Below the pieces are notes generated by a model, which saw only the letters and a list, made by a program, of their open reading frames with translations, made no database searches and was not told the origin of the DNA. From assembly GCA_017613485.1 (NCBI GenBank), contig JAGADS010000358.1, positions 1-16,112 of the forward strand: a stretch of 16,112 nt of DNA, written 5' to 3'. The position numbers and the translations under genes are program-made. The stretch is from Treponema sp. (lineage in GTDB: Bacteria > Spirochaetota > Spirochaetia > Treponematales > Treponemataceae). Shown one piece after another: positions 7,090-14,072 of this stretch; position 1 is the stretch's first letter; every line of letters begins with the position of its first letter.

Positions 7090-8034
7090 ATGGAAGATGT
7101 CTGTAAATTGAACTGGCGGAAAACGTCGCTTTCGGACCTGGAGATGCTTCAGGAATGTGCGAGCAACAATGATTTTTTTGCGAACAATTACGGTGCAGTC
7201 AATTCTGTTTTATACGAGAAAAAATTCAACTCACATATTGCAATTGAAAACGGATGGTTTTTTGAAAAATATTCCGATAATGGAAAAACGATTTACAGCT
7301 TTCCCCACAAGATTGACTCAGATAAAAGCGGAATAAAGGCCGCCATTGAAATGCTCTGTGGAAGCGAAAAGAATGGTGATGAATCTTTTACTTTTCAAAA
7401 CATAACGGCAGATGAAAAGGACATACTTTCAGAACTCTTCCCTAATGCCAGGATCACTTCCACACCAGAATCAGGGGATTACATTTATCTTACGAAAAAC
7501 CTCGCAGGACTTGAAGGAAAAAAATACAGCAAGAAGCGCAATCACATACATCAGTTTCAAAACAAGTACAGCGATTTTAAATTTGAGCTCTTGAACGAAA
7601 GTAACTTTGATTCGGTTCGTACAGTTGAAGAAAAATGGCTTAATGAGAATTCAGACTATGCCATAAGCGACGGAACCCTTGCAGATCTGGAGACCGAAAA
7701 GGAAATCATTTTTTATGCCCTGGATAATTTCGAGGCCTTTTCAAAAACATGCGGAATGAGCGGAGGCATCCTTTTTGTTTCCGGGGAGCCTGTTGCTTTC
7801 TGCATATCAAGTCTTTTGAGTAAATCCGTGACGGACATTCATTTTGAAAAATGCCTTTCCCCCTTTGCACGTGACGGTGGCTATGCCATAATCAACAATG
7901 AGTTTGCAAAAACCGTTGACACAGAATTCATCAACCGAGAGGAAGATCTTGGAATCGAAGGTCTTAGGAAGGCAAAGCTGTCATATTATCCTGAGCGTGT
8001 TATTGAAAAATTCACTGTAGAAATTAAATCCTAA
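7090..8034 (+). CDS. DUF2156 (phosphatidylglycerol lysyltransferase C-terminal-like) protein
   Basis: The protein matches the DUF2156 pattern of a tandem GNAT-like fold related to the soluble part of the aminoacyl-phospholipid synthase MprF. The recognisable segments are YIYLTKNLAGLEGKKYSKKRN (131-151), the basic linker characteristic of the family, VTDIHFEKC (237-245), and NREEDLGIEGLRKAKLSYYP (272-291) near the end. There are no membrane helices, unlike full MprF, so it is a stand-alone cytoplasmic version of 314 residues. The start is 4 bases after the alpha/beta hydrolase stop and lacks a well-spaced Shine-Dalgarno (AAGGAAAG is about 13 bases away), which suggests translational coupling. 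It ends the five-gene run, 14 bases from the convergent AraC gene. An aminoacyl-tRNA-dependent transfer role is possible but unproven. Confidence 0.82.
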   Translation: MEDVCKLNWRKTSLSDLEMLQECASNNDFFANNYGAVNSVLYEKKFNSHIAIENGWFFEKYSDNGKTIYSFPHKIDSDKSGIKAAIEMLCGSEKNGDESFTFQNITADEKDILSELFPNARITSTPESGDYIYLTKNLAGLEGKKYSKKRNHIHQFQNKYSDFKFELLNESNFDSVRTVEEKWLNENSDYAISDGTLADLETEKEIIFYALDNFEAFSKTCGMSGGILFVSGEPVAFCISSLLSKSVTDIHFEKCLSPFARDGGYAIINNEFAKTVDTEFINREEDLGIEGLRKAKLSYYPERVIEKFTVEIKS

Positions 8035-8048
8035 AACATAGCCGTCAT

Positions 8049-8906
8049 TTAAACATGCCTGTTCTGTGAGTGCATTTTCCTGTATTCTCTTGGACTGCAT
8101 CCTGTGATCTCATGGAAGATTTTGTTGAATGTAGTCGTTGACTGAAATCCTGCCTCAAATGCACAGTCGGTAACTGACAGTGTCTCGTTCTCCAGAAGAT
8201 TGATGGCGTTCTGTACACGGATTCCTGCAAGGTATGCGGGGAAACTCATCTTTGTGTATTCGTTGAACAGCTTTGAAAAATAAAACTGACTCAATCCCAG
8301 TTTTTCTGCAACATGTGACTGCGTGATATTCTCTGCAGAATGCTCGGTGATATAACTGCATGCAAAACGTATGTAATCCAAAAGCTTGTCCGGAAACCCA
8401 CTGTCCTTCAGGCTCTCACGTTTTTCTTTCAGGATAAAATCACCTATGGCAAGTAAAATCTCATATATCAGAAGCTTGCATCTTGTCTCAGAGAAATGCT
8501 GAATCTTCTCCTGTATGTCCTTGATTTGGAAAAACAGCTCAGATATTTTCTTATTTAATTCAGGAGTATTATTTTTTTCAAGCAGATGACATTCATTGAG
8601 GAAATGTGATGCAGCGGCAAAATCAGAATTGCTTTCCAGAAGATATGAGGAGAATTGGACAAAAACTGTACCCCCTTTGTTGCAATGAACCACTTCATGC
8701 AGTTCCCGGGGCCATATCAGAAGAATGTCTCCTGCGTTGGGTTTGTATGTTATTCCGTCAATTTTATAGATGCCACCGTCTTTCATTATAAGGTGGAATT
8801 CTGCCGCATTGTGCCAGTGCCGGGGAAAAGTTGTGGGAGTGCCTCCCTCTGTAAACGAGACGCCATGTATGCGCGGATATTTTATGATTTCTTTTTCCGT
8901 TTCCAT
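8049..8906 (-). CDS. AraC-family transcriptional regulator with N-terminal cupin
   Basis: This is a DNA-binding regulator that senses a small effector, often a sugar. The N-terminal cupin covers about residues 20-80 (PRHWHNAAEFHLI at 28-40, GDILLIWPRELHEV at 59-72), with possible ligand or metal contacts at H30, H32 and H70. The C-terminal AraC domain has two helix-turn-helix units: VAEKLGLSQFYFSKLFNEY at about 199-217 and VTDCAFEAGFQSTTTFNKIF at 245-264, followed by the family end signature SPREYRK (271-277). At 285 residues it has normal length. An in-frame TGA 18 bases upstream fixes the ATG, yet no Shine-Dalgarno is present. It is divergent from the alcohol dehydrogenase, 138 bases away, which makes that gene and its own promoter the likely targets; nearby GH genes are also possible. 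Confidence 0.92.
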   Translation of the reverse strand: METEKEIIKYPRIHGVSFTEGGTPTTFPRHWHNAAEFHLIMKDGGIYKIDGITYKPNAGDILLIWPRELHEVVHCNKGGTVFVQFSSYLLESNSDFAAASHFLNECHLLEKNNTPELNKKISELFFQIKDIQEKIQHFSETRCKLLIYEILLAIGDFILKEKRESLKDSGFPDKLLDYIRFACSYITEHSAENITQSHVAEKLGLSQFYFSKLFNEYTKMSFPAYLAGIRVQNAINLLENETLSVTDCAFEAGFQSTTTFNKIFHEITGCSPREYRKMHSQNRHV

Positions 8907-8915
8907 AACATTTAT

Positions 8916-8921
8916 ATAATA
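8916..8921 (-). promoter_or_regulatory. -10-like box almost abutting the AraC start
   Basis: On the minus strand TATTAT (8921-8916) ends 9 bases before the ATG, so transcription would begin within about 3 bases of the start codon. With no ribosome site present, a leaderless or near-leaderless mRNA is suggested. No good -35 box at standard spacing was found. Confidence 0.35.
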
Positions 8922-8989
8922 TCACATAACAACAAAAAATGGGCAATTTTCCGTAAAATTCTTCTTTATTTTTTTAGAATCCTGATTTA

Positions 8990-9005
8990 TCCTTTATTAA
9001 AAGGA
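8990..9005. promoter_or_regulatory. Inverted repeat between AraC gene and alcohol dehydrogenase
   Basis: TCCTTT and AAAGGA surround a 4-base spacer ATTA, giving a symmetric 16-base site 39 bases before the dehydrogenase ATG. It may be an operator or simply a small hairpin in the leader. AraC proteins usually use direct repeats, so assignment to the neighbouring regulator is uncertain. Confidence 0.3.
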
Positions 9006-9044
9006 AATTGAACATTCCTCACGATAAAGGAGATATTTAATACC

Positions 9045-10220
9045 ATGGAAAACTTTACATTTTATTCACCGACATTCTTTGCATTCGGAAAGGATTCTGA
9101 ATCTCAGGCTGGAGATTTGATAAAGAGATTTGGGGGAAGCAAGGTTCTCATTCATTTTGGTGGAAAAAGCGCAAGGAGCTCAGGCCTTTTGGACAGGGTA
9201 GAGGCCTCTCTTAACAAAGCCGGCGTGCCTTTTGTGAGTCTTGGCGGAGTAAAGCCGAATCCAAGAAGCGGTCTTGTATACGAGGGCATAGAGCTTTGCA
9301 AAAAAGAGAAGGTCGATTTTATCCTTGCCGTGGGTGGTGGAAGTGTAATTGATTCTGCAAAGGCTATTGCAGCCGGTGTCGTTTATGACGGTGACTTCTG
9401 GGATTTCTACATGGGTAAGCCTATAGAGAATGCTCTCCCGATCGGAACTGTCCTTACAATTGCGGCGGCAGGAAGCGAGGGAAGCCCTGACTCTGTAATC
9501 ACAAAGGAAGAGGGCATGTTCAAGCGGGGTGCAAGCGGAAATGCAATCAGGCCAAAGTTCAGCATCCTGAATCCTGCGTTGACCCAGACTTTGCCTCCAC
9601 ATCAGACAGCGGCAGGCATCACGGACATCATGGCACACCTTTATGAGCGTTATCTTACAAATTCAAAGGAAGTAGAGGTTACCGACAGATTGATCGAGGC
9701 CCTTCTTTTGACAATGAAGCACGAGGGACCAAGGGTCATAGCTGATCCGAATAATTACGAGGCACGTGCAAACATCATGTGGGCTGGAATGATGGCTCAC
9801 AACAATTCATGCGGTGTAGGAAGAAGCCAGGACTGGAACAGCCACAACATTGAGCATGAGCTTTCTGCATTATATGATTGTGCTCATGGAGCAGGTCTTG
9901 CGGTAACTATGCCTGCCGTTTTCAAATATGTGATGAATCATGATGTCATGCGTTTTGCAAAGGTTGCCGTCCGTGTGTGGGGTTGCCAGATGGATTTTGA
10001 TCATCCAGAGGTAACGGCCCTTGAGGGAATCAATGCATTCCAGTCATTCCTGGTCAGTATCGGTATGCCAAGGAATTTCGCAGAACTTGGTGCAAAGGAA
10101 GAAGACATTCCAAAACTGGTTGATGTTCTCTGCAACGGAGATGGAAGGACAGGCTCAATTTCCGGCTTTGTTATATTAAGCAAAGAGGACTGCACTAAAA
10201 TCTATCAGATGATGGTCTAA
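9045..10220 (+). CDS. Metal-dependent (group III) alcohol dehydrogenase, YqhD/butanol dehydrogenase-like
   Basis: An NAD(P)H-linked oxidoreductase that interconverts aldehydes or ketones and alcohols. It has the group III two-domain layout in 391 residues. The N-terminal Rossmann-like half carries GGGSVIDSAKA (97-107). The C-terminal helical half carries the metal ligands D194 and H198 (ITDIMAH), H267 (WNSHNIEHEL) and H281 (CAHGAGLAVTMP), with spacing equal to that of the zinc ligands in Escherichia coli YqhD, as recalled. Y123 and the SEGS turn (144-147) line the probable substrate side. AAAGGAG lies about 12 bases before the ATG, slightly long. The gene is divergent from an AraC regulator and its TAA overlaps the stop of the convergent GH2 gene by 4 bases. 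It may reduce fermentation or sugar-derived aldehydes; the cofactor is not assignable with certainty. Confidence 0.92.
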   Translation: MENFTFYSPTFFAFGKDSESQAGDLIKRFGGSKVLIHFGGKSARSSGLLDRVEASLNKAGVPFVSLGGVKPNPRSGLVYEGIELCKKEKVDFILAVGGGSVIDSAKAIAAGVVYDGDFWDFYMGKPIENALPIGTVLTIAAAGSEGSPDSVITKEEGMFKRGASGNAIRPKFSILNPALTQTLPPHQTAAGITDIMAHLYERYLTNSKEVEVTDRLIEALLLTMKHEGPRVIADPNNYEARANIMWAGMMAHNNSCGVGRSQDWNSHNIEHELSALYDCAHGAGLAVTMPAVFKYVMNHDVMRFAKVAVRVWGCQMDFDHPEVTALEGINAFQSFLVSIGMPRNFAELGAKEEDIPKLVDVLCNGDGRTGSISGFVILSKEDCTKIYQMMV

Positions 10221-13200
10221 GAAAACCTGAACCATCCAAAATCAAAGTTGCAGCCAGGGAGGAATACAAAACTTATTTTCTGCATTCCGCTTACTGGCTC
10301 AATTTTGAAAATCTTTTCCTCGTAGCTTTCTGTATGAGAGAATTCTACTGCCTGTGTAGTGCTTGATCCATCTGATGCTGTAAACTTTATATGGATTGTG
10401 TTGTTCTCTGTATTTGATTTTCCGTATATTGTCAGCGTTGTAGCCGCATCTTCTCCAAAGTTCATGTCTGCAAAATCCAGGTTCACGTTGTTGCCTATTC
10501 CCTCAACCGCATCAGAAGTTTTTGCAAAGGAATCACCGGTTATAAGATCTGCATCAAGGGCACGTAATTTTGCAAATGCCTTTTTGGATTTTTCAAAATA
10601 GAATCCCTGAAGATAAAGATTAACATCCAGCGACAGCGTGATTGCATGGACTCCAAACAAACGCCTCCTGAGTGTAAACACATTTTCTGAGTATGTATTG
10701 TAGATTGATTCATGGTGGTATGTAAAGTTACCGAGGCATTCTCCGCCAGTACCGTTTCCTTCCCAAACTGTAATTGGAAGCTCTGTTGCAAAACTGAATA
10801 TCGGAAGATGAATTGTGTCGGCACCTTCTTTTCCAAAATCAAGCTTGTCAAAACTTACCCAAGTGGATCCGCATTTACGGTTAGAGATTCCGCTTTTAAG
10901 AGACAGTTCCGGGGCAAGTTTACCGTCGGAATTATCATATCCTGTAAAGCGGCAGGCCTCGATTAACTCATAGGGATTAAGTTTCTGGGTTCCAATTCCA
11001 CTTACAGTAAACGGCAGGTCGCTAATAACCTCGTCGTATTCTGTTCCGTTTCTTGCGGTACACCTCAGGATACATTCTCCGTCTCCTCCTGCACAGACAA
11101 CAGCATGCTCAATACCAGTTCCCTCGCCGGTTTTTTCCGTAACTAAAATATTGTCGGATGCAACACATTCTTTCAGCACCGGGTTCCAGTTGATTTCCTT
11201 TAGGCTTGCATTTTCAGGGAATACTTTTGCAGTGACATTAATATTGCGATGATCTGCATTCAATTCTGTACTCTCGCCGCAGGTGATTTCAATTTTACGG
11301 CATGGTATAAAATCACATTCAGCTTTAATTGAATCATCAGCTTCTATCTCTGTCCATTTCCCATTCCCCGATGACATACAGTCATATTTCATGGATACAT
11401 TCGGTAAGTCTTTGCTTGCAGCGGTAATCACAAAAGATGATTCAGGAGTTTTAGAACGTACAATTGCAATCAGACGGTTGGCAAAAAGTTTTCTTGTGCA
11501 TGAACTGTATTCGTCATAATCTGTTGAATCTCCGTTATCCATTCCCAGAAATTCTGCATCCCCCTGAACGTCAAGCGTGATGTAGTTGCGTGCATTTTCA
11601 ACCGGTGTACCATTTTTATCAACAGTCATTATCTGAATAAAGTGCATGTTTCCTGTGTCGCCGCTTTCTTGTCTTGTCTCAGGTCTTAGAATAATACGCG
11701 CAGGGTCACCAAATGATTTCTTTGTTTCTTCTGCAACAGCTTTCCCATTCTCATCATAAGCAACAGCCTTTATCTCGCCCTTGTGATATTCAGCCTGCCA
11801 TCGCCCGAACGGTTCCTTGCCATCCCTGTGGTTTATCTCCTGCCTGCCGAAAGATTTTCCGTTTACAAAAAGCTCTACGCTCTCTGCATTGGTATATGCC
11901 TTTACGTCAATCATCTGACCTTCATTCCAGTCCCAGTATGGCAAAAGATGAACAAAAGGAGCTGCATTTTTCCCTGCCCATTCAGACTTGAAAAGATAGA
12001 ATGTATCCTTAGGAAAACCAGCAGTATCAATCTGTCCGAAGAAAGATGACTTTGTGTGATAGGGTGTAGGCTCTCCAATGTAATCCCAGCCTGTCCATAT
12101 AAACTGACCTGCACTGAACTCACAGTCACGGTCGTTTGCAATCACTGTCTGAGTGTCTATGCATCCCCAGGGAGTTGAACAGTTTCCCAAGGTAGAGCAC
12201 TGTCCGTCACTGAACGTAACAAGTTTAAGGGATTCAGGGAAATGATATATTCCACGGCTTTGAACTGTAGCACCTGTTTCCGAGCCATATATTTTCCAGT
12301 CAGGATATTTCTGGTGATGCTCATTGTAAAGACGCTCCAGGTAATTGTAACCGACAGTATCAAGCAACATTGCACATTTTTGGGCACCGTCGGTCATCAT
12401 GTAATTTGATGCAATTGTAATCTGGGCATTTTTCCATGGATCATTTTTTTCAACACAGGCATAAAGTTTTTTGGTAATCTCATATCCGTTTCCAACATGA
12501 GTGTCGTAGATTTCGTTTCCTATCGACCACATTATGAGGCTTGGATGATTTCTGTCACGCCGCACCCAGTTTGCAACATCACGCTCATGCCATTCGTTAA
12601 AATAATTTCCATAATCAAAAGGAGTCTTTGTTTTTTCCCACATGTCAAAGGCTTCGTCATCCACCATGATTCCCATCTCATCGCACAGATCCATCCATGC
12701 AGACGGAGGAGGATTATGTGAGCAGCGAATTGCATTGTCACCCATTTCCTTGAGCCGCGTAAACTGCCTGCGAAGAGCATGACGATTAAATGCAGAACCC
12801 AATGCACCATGATCATGATGATGGCATGCCCCGTGAATTTTCAAATGACGGCCGTTCAGGAAAAAGCCCTTGTCTCTTGTGAACTCTGCATATTTGAAAC
12901 CACAGTGCTGACTTATCTCATCAATGGCAGTACCGTTTTTATCAAGCAGACGTGTTGTTAGGATATAAAACACAGGTGAATCAACATCCCAAAGAAGAGG
13001 ATTTTCAATTTTGACTTCATAATAATCCTTAAAATCCTGTGATTCAGTTTTTGCCAGTTTCTTCCCATCAGGCAATGCAATTTCATTTTCTATTTTATGG
13101 CCGCATAGTGTTCCTTCAACTTCAACAGAAATCCTTATATTCCAGATACCGTTAAGTTTAGAGGGGTCTTCCGGTATTGCTGAAAAATAAATGCCGTCTG

Positions 13201-13696
13201 AAACAAGATGAACAGCAGGAGAACTGATATATGTCACATCACGGTAGATTCCTGCACCAGAATACCATCTTGTGTTGCAGTTCTGATATACAGCGATTAC
13301 AAGTATTTCATTTTCGCCTGTGTGAATAAGCTCAGAAATATCAAACTCAAAAGTTGCATATCCGTATTTCCATTCACCTGCCTTTTTACCGTTTACCCAG
13401 ACAGCACTGTTCATGTATATGCCTTCAAATCGGATTGCATTGTATCGCCCTGTAACCTGATCAGAAGTAAGATTAAATGTCTTTTTATAGAATCCCACGC
13501 TATTTTTATACAGGTCCTTTACATGATGAATCTGCCAGTCATGCGGAAGAATTACGCTTTCATATTCAAGGGAAGAAGCCCTGCTTAAAAACTGATCGGG
13601 AGTAAAAAGGACAGGCTTACCCTCCCTAAACATTTCATTTTCATCGGCTATAGGAAGCTCGGAGAATTTCCATCCGTCATTAAAAAGTGTTCTCAT
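10217..13696 (-). CDS. GH2 beta-galactosidase-like enzyme with DUF4982, Ig-like and two CBM6-like modules
   Basis: A retaining exo-glycosidase, most likely a beta-galactosidase, of 1159 residues. Domains in order are: GH2 sugar-binding jelly roll (1 to about 165, with PHDW at 51-54 and GIYRDV at 149-154), Ig-like domain (about 170-280), TIM barrel (about 285-590), DUF4982 (about 595-660), a GH2 C-terminal Ig fold (about 665-770), a Big2-like Ig segment (about 800-900), and two related beta-sandwich modules resembling CBM6 (about 908-1036 and 1047-1159). The acid/base is in SIGNEI (E395) and the nucleophile is in YGSETG (E473). WTGWDYIGEPTPY (534-546) is typical of the subfamily. There is no signal peptide, so it appears to be cytoplasmic despite its binding modules. 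No Shine-Dalgarno precedes the ATG. The stop overlaps that of the dehydrogenase. Confidence 0.92.
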   Translation of the reverse strand: MRTLFNDGWKFSELPIADENEMFREGKPVLFTPDQFLSRASSLEYESVILPHDWQIHHVKDLYKNSVGFYKKTFNLTSDQVTGRYNAIRFEGIYMNSAVWVNGKKAGEWKYGYATFEFDISELIHTGENEILVIAVYQNCNTRWYSGAGIYRDVTYISSPAVHLVSDGIYFSAIPEDPSKLNGIWNIRISVEVEGTLCGHKIENEIALPDGKKLAKTESQDFKDYYEVKIENPLLWDVDSPVFYILTTRLLDKNGTAIDEISQHCGFKYAEFTRDKGFFLNGRHLKIHGACHHHDHGALGSAFNRHALRRQFTRLKEMGDNAIRCSHNPPPSAWMDLCDEMGIMVDDEAFDMWEKTKTPFDYGNYFNEWHERDVANWVRRDRNHPSLIMWSIGNEIYDTHVGNGYEITKKLYACVEKNDPWKNAQITIASNYMMTDGAQKCAMLLDTVGYNYLERLYNEHHQKYPDWKIYGSETGATVQSRGIYHFPESLKLVTFSDGQCSTLGNCSTPWGCIDTQTVIANDRDCEFSAGQFIWTGWDYIGEPTPYHTKSSFFGQIDTAGFPKDTFYLFKSEWAGKNAAPFVHLLPYWDWNEGQMIDVKAYTNAESVELFVNGKSFGRQEINHRDGKEPFGRWQAEYHKGEIKAVAYDENGKAVAEETKKSFGDPARIILRPETRQESGDTGNMHFIQIMTVDKNGTPVENARNYITLDVQGDAEFLGMDNGDSTDYDEYSSCTRKLFANRLIAIVRSKTPESSFVITAASKDLPNVSMKYDCMSSGNGKWTEIEADDSIKAECDFIPCRKIEITCGESTELNADHRNINVTAKVFPENASLKEINWNPVLKECVASDNILVTEKTGEGTGIEHAVVCAGGDGECILRCTARNGTEYDEVISDLPFTVSGIGTQKLNPYELIEACRFTGYDNSDGKLAPELSLKSGISNRKCGSTWVSFDKLDFGKEGADTIHLPIFSFATELPITVWEGNGTGGECLGNFTYHHESIYNTYSENVFTLRRRLFGVHAITLSLDVNLYLQGFYFEKSKKAFAKLRALDADLITGDSFAKTSDAVEGIGNNVNLDFADMNFGEDAATTLTIYGKSNTENNTIHIKFTASDGSSTTQAVEFSHTESYEEKIFKIEPVSGMQKISFVFLPGCNFDFGWFRFS

Positions 13697-13702
13697 TATT
13701 AA

Positions 13703-13708
13703 AGTATA
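13703..13708 (-). promoter_or_regulatory. -10-like box six bases from the GH2 start codon
   Basis: On the minus strand TATACT is followed by six bases (TTAATA) and then the ATG, placing the expected transcript start on the A of the start codon. No Shine-Dalgarno is present, so the mRNA may be leaderless. The -35 region at 17 bases is poor; an alternative is TTGGAC with TAATTT further upstream, which would give a short leader but still no ribosome site. Confidence 0.35.
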
Positions 13709-13758
13709 AAACAGAAAATAAAATTAAGAAAGTACTTTATTATGTCCAAGACGCCCCC

Positions 13759-13787
13759 TTGACATTCATTTTTTATTTTTTTATTAT
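13759..13787 (+). promoter_or_regulatory. Strong sigma70-type promoter with no obvious gene behind it
   Basis: A perfect -35 TTGACA (13759-13764) and a -10 TATTAT (13782-13787) are separated by exactly 17 bases, mostly T. The transcript would start near 13794. The next sizeable gene starts only at 14073, and a T-run at 13925-13933 may stop the transcript first. Confidence 0.65.
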
Positions 13788-13793
13788 ATAACC

Positions 13794-13933
13794 ATTATGT
13801 GGAAGACAAATGTTTTACTGTTAGCAAAAGGATCTCTCTCTATCGTGCGATAGGGGTAGTGGGTTCATTTCAGTAGACTGTATTCCAGCTTTCTTTTGAA
13901 AAATCCAGACAATTTATTATCCCCTTTTTTTTT
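13794..13933 (+). ncRNA. Candidate small RNA or short leader transcript
   Basis: The unit runs from the expected start of the TTGACA/TATTAT promoter to nine Ts at 13925-13933. It holds a short hairpin (CTATC/GATAG with loop GTGC, 13840-13853). AGGGG (13852-13856) can pair with CCCCT (13921-13925), extended by TAGT with ATTA past one bulge, placing a stem directly before the T-run like an intrinsic terminator with a large loop. It also contains an 18-codon frame (13797-13853) that would start about 3 bases from the predicted transcript start. The family is unrecognised. It could instead be the long leader of the MFS gene. Confidence 0.3.
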
Positions 13934-14002
13934 ACATGGCGTTGTCTAATAGGTTATAAAATTACCGTGGGCGTTCACAAGCACGACAATGACAGGCCTT
14001 AG

Positions 14003-14017
14003 TTTTTGGACAGCCCC
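14003..14017 (-). repeat. 15-bp repeat GGGGCTGTCCAAAAA, right copy (inverted)
   Basis: The sequence is the exact reverse complement of 1509-1523 and points back toward it. Just inside it, the minus strand reads CTGTCATTG (13995-13987), also found inside the left copy at 1576-1584, so the two ends share two motifs in the same order but at different spacing (67 bases on the left, 22 on the right). Confidence 0.6.
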
Positions 14018-14049
14018 ATCTGTTAAATGGATTAAAGCTTTTATTTACC

Positions 14050-14068
14050 AGCCGTTAAAGGGGCGGCT
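14050..14068 (+). promoter_or_regulatory. Small hairpin presenting the MFS ribosome site in its loop
   Basis: AGCCG (14050-14054) and CGGCT (14064-14068) form a perfect 5-bp stem whose 9-base loop contains AAAGGGG, the only purine-rich site before the ATG at 14073 (spacing 9). The stem could display or occlude the site. Confidence 0.35.
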
Positions 14069-14072
14069 TATT

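Larger units (their letters stand above)
13697..14072. other. 376-base intergenic region upstream of GH2 and MFS genes
   Basis: Besides the promoters, candidate small RNA and repeat end listed separately, this stretch has a motif at 13857-13877 whose complement begins CTACTGAAA and ends CACTAC, like the outer edges of repeat copy 1 at 1635-1675 with the middle missing. An AT-rich patch (TTATAAAATTA, 13954-13964) could hold a -10 box for the MFS gene, but no matching -35 box is convincing. No tRNA-like cloverleaf was found. Confidence 0.45.

Noticed and set aside
9180..9638. 152-codon minus-strand open frame
   Set aside because: It lies entirely inside the well-supported dehydrogenase gene, is rich in Cys and Arg as antisense frames tend to be, and has no family features.
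13208..13588. 126-codon plus-strand open frame
   Set aside because: It is antisense to the conserved N-terminal domain of GH2 and shows no motifs.
13857..13877. T-loop of a tRNA (GGTTCA-like)
   Set aside because: No acceptor stem or anticodon arm can be built around it.
13989..14072. Upstream ATG extending the MFS protein by 28 residues
   Set aside because: It lies in the repeat end (CTGTCATTG complement), has no ribosome site, and the added residues are not a membrane helix; the ATG at 14073 has AAAGGGG upstream.
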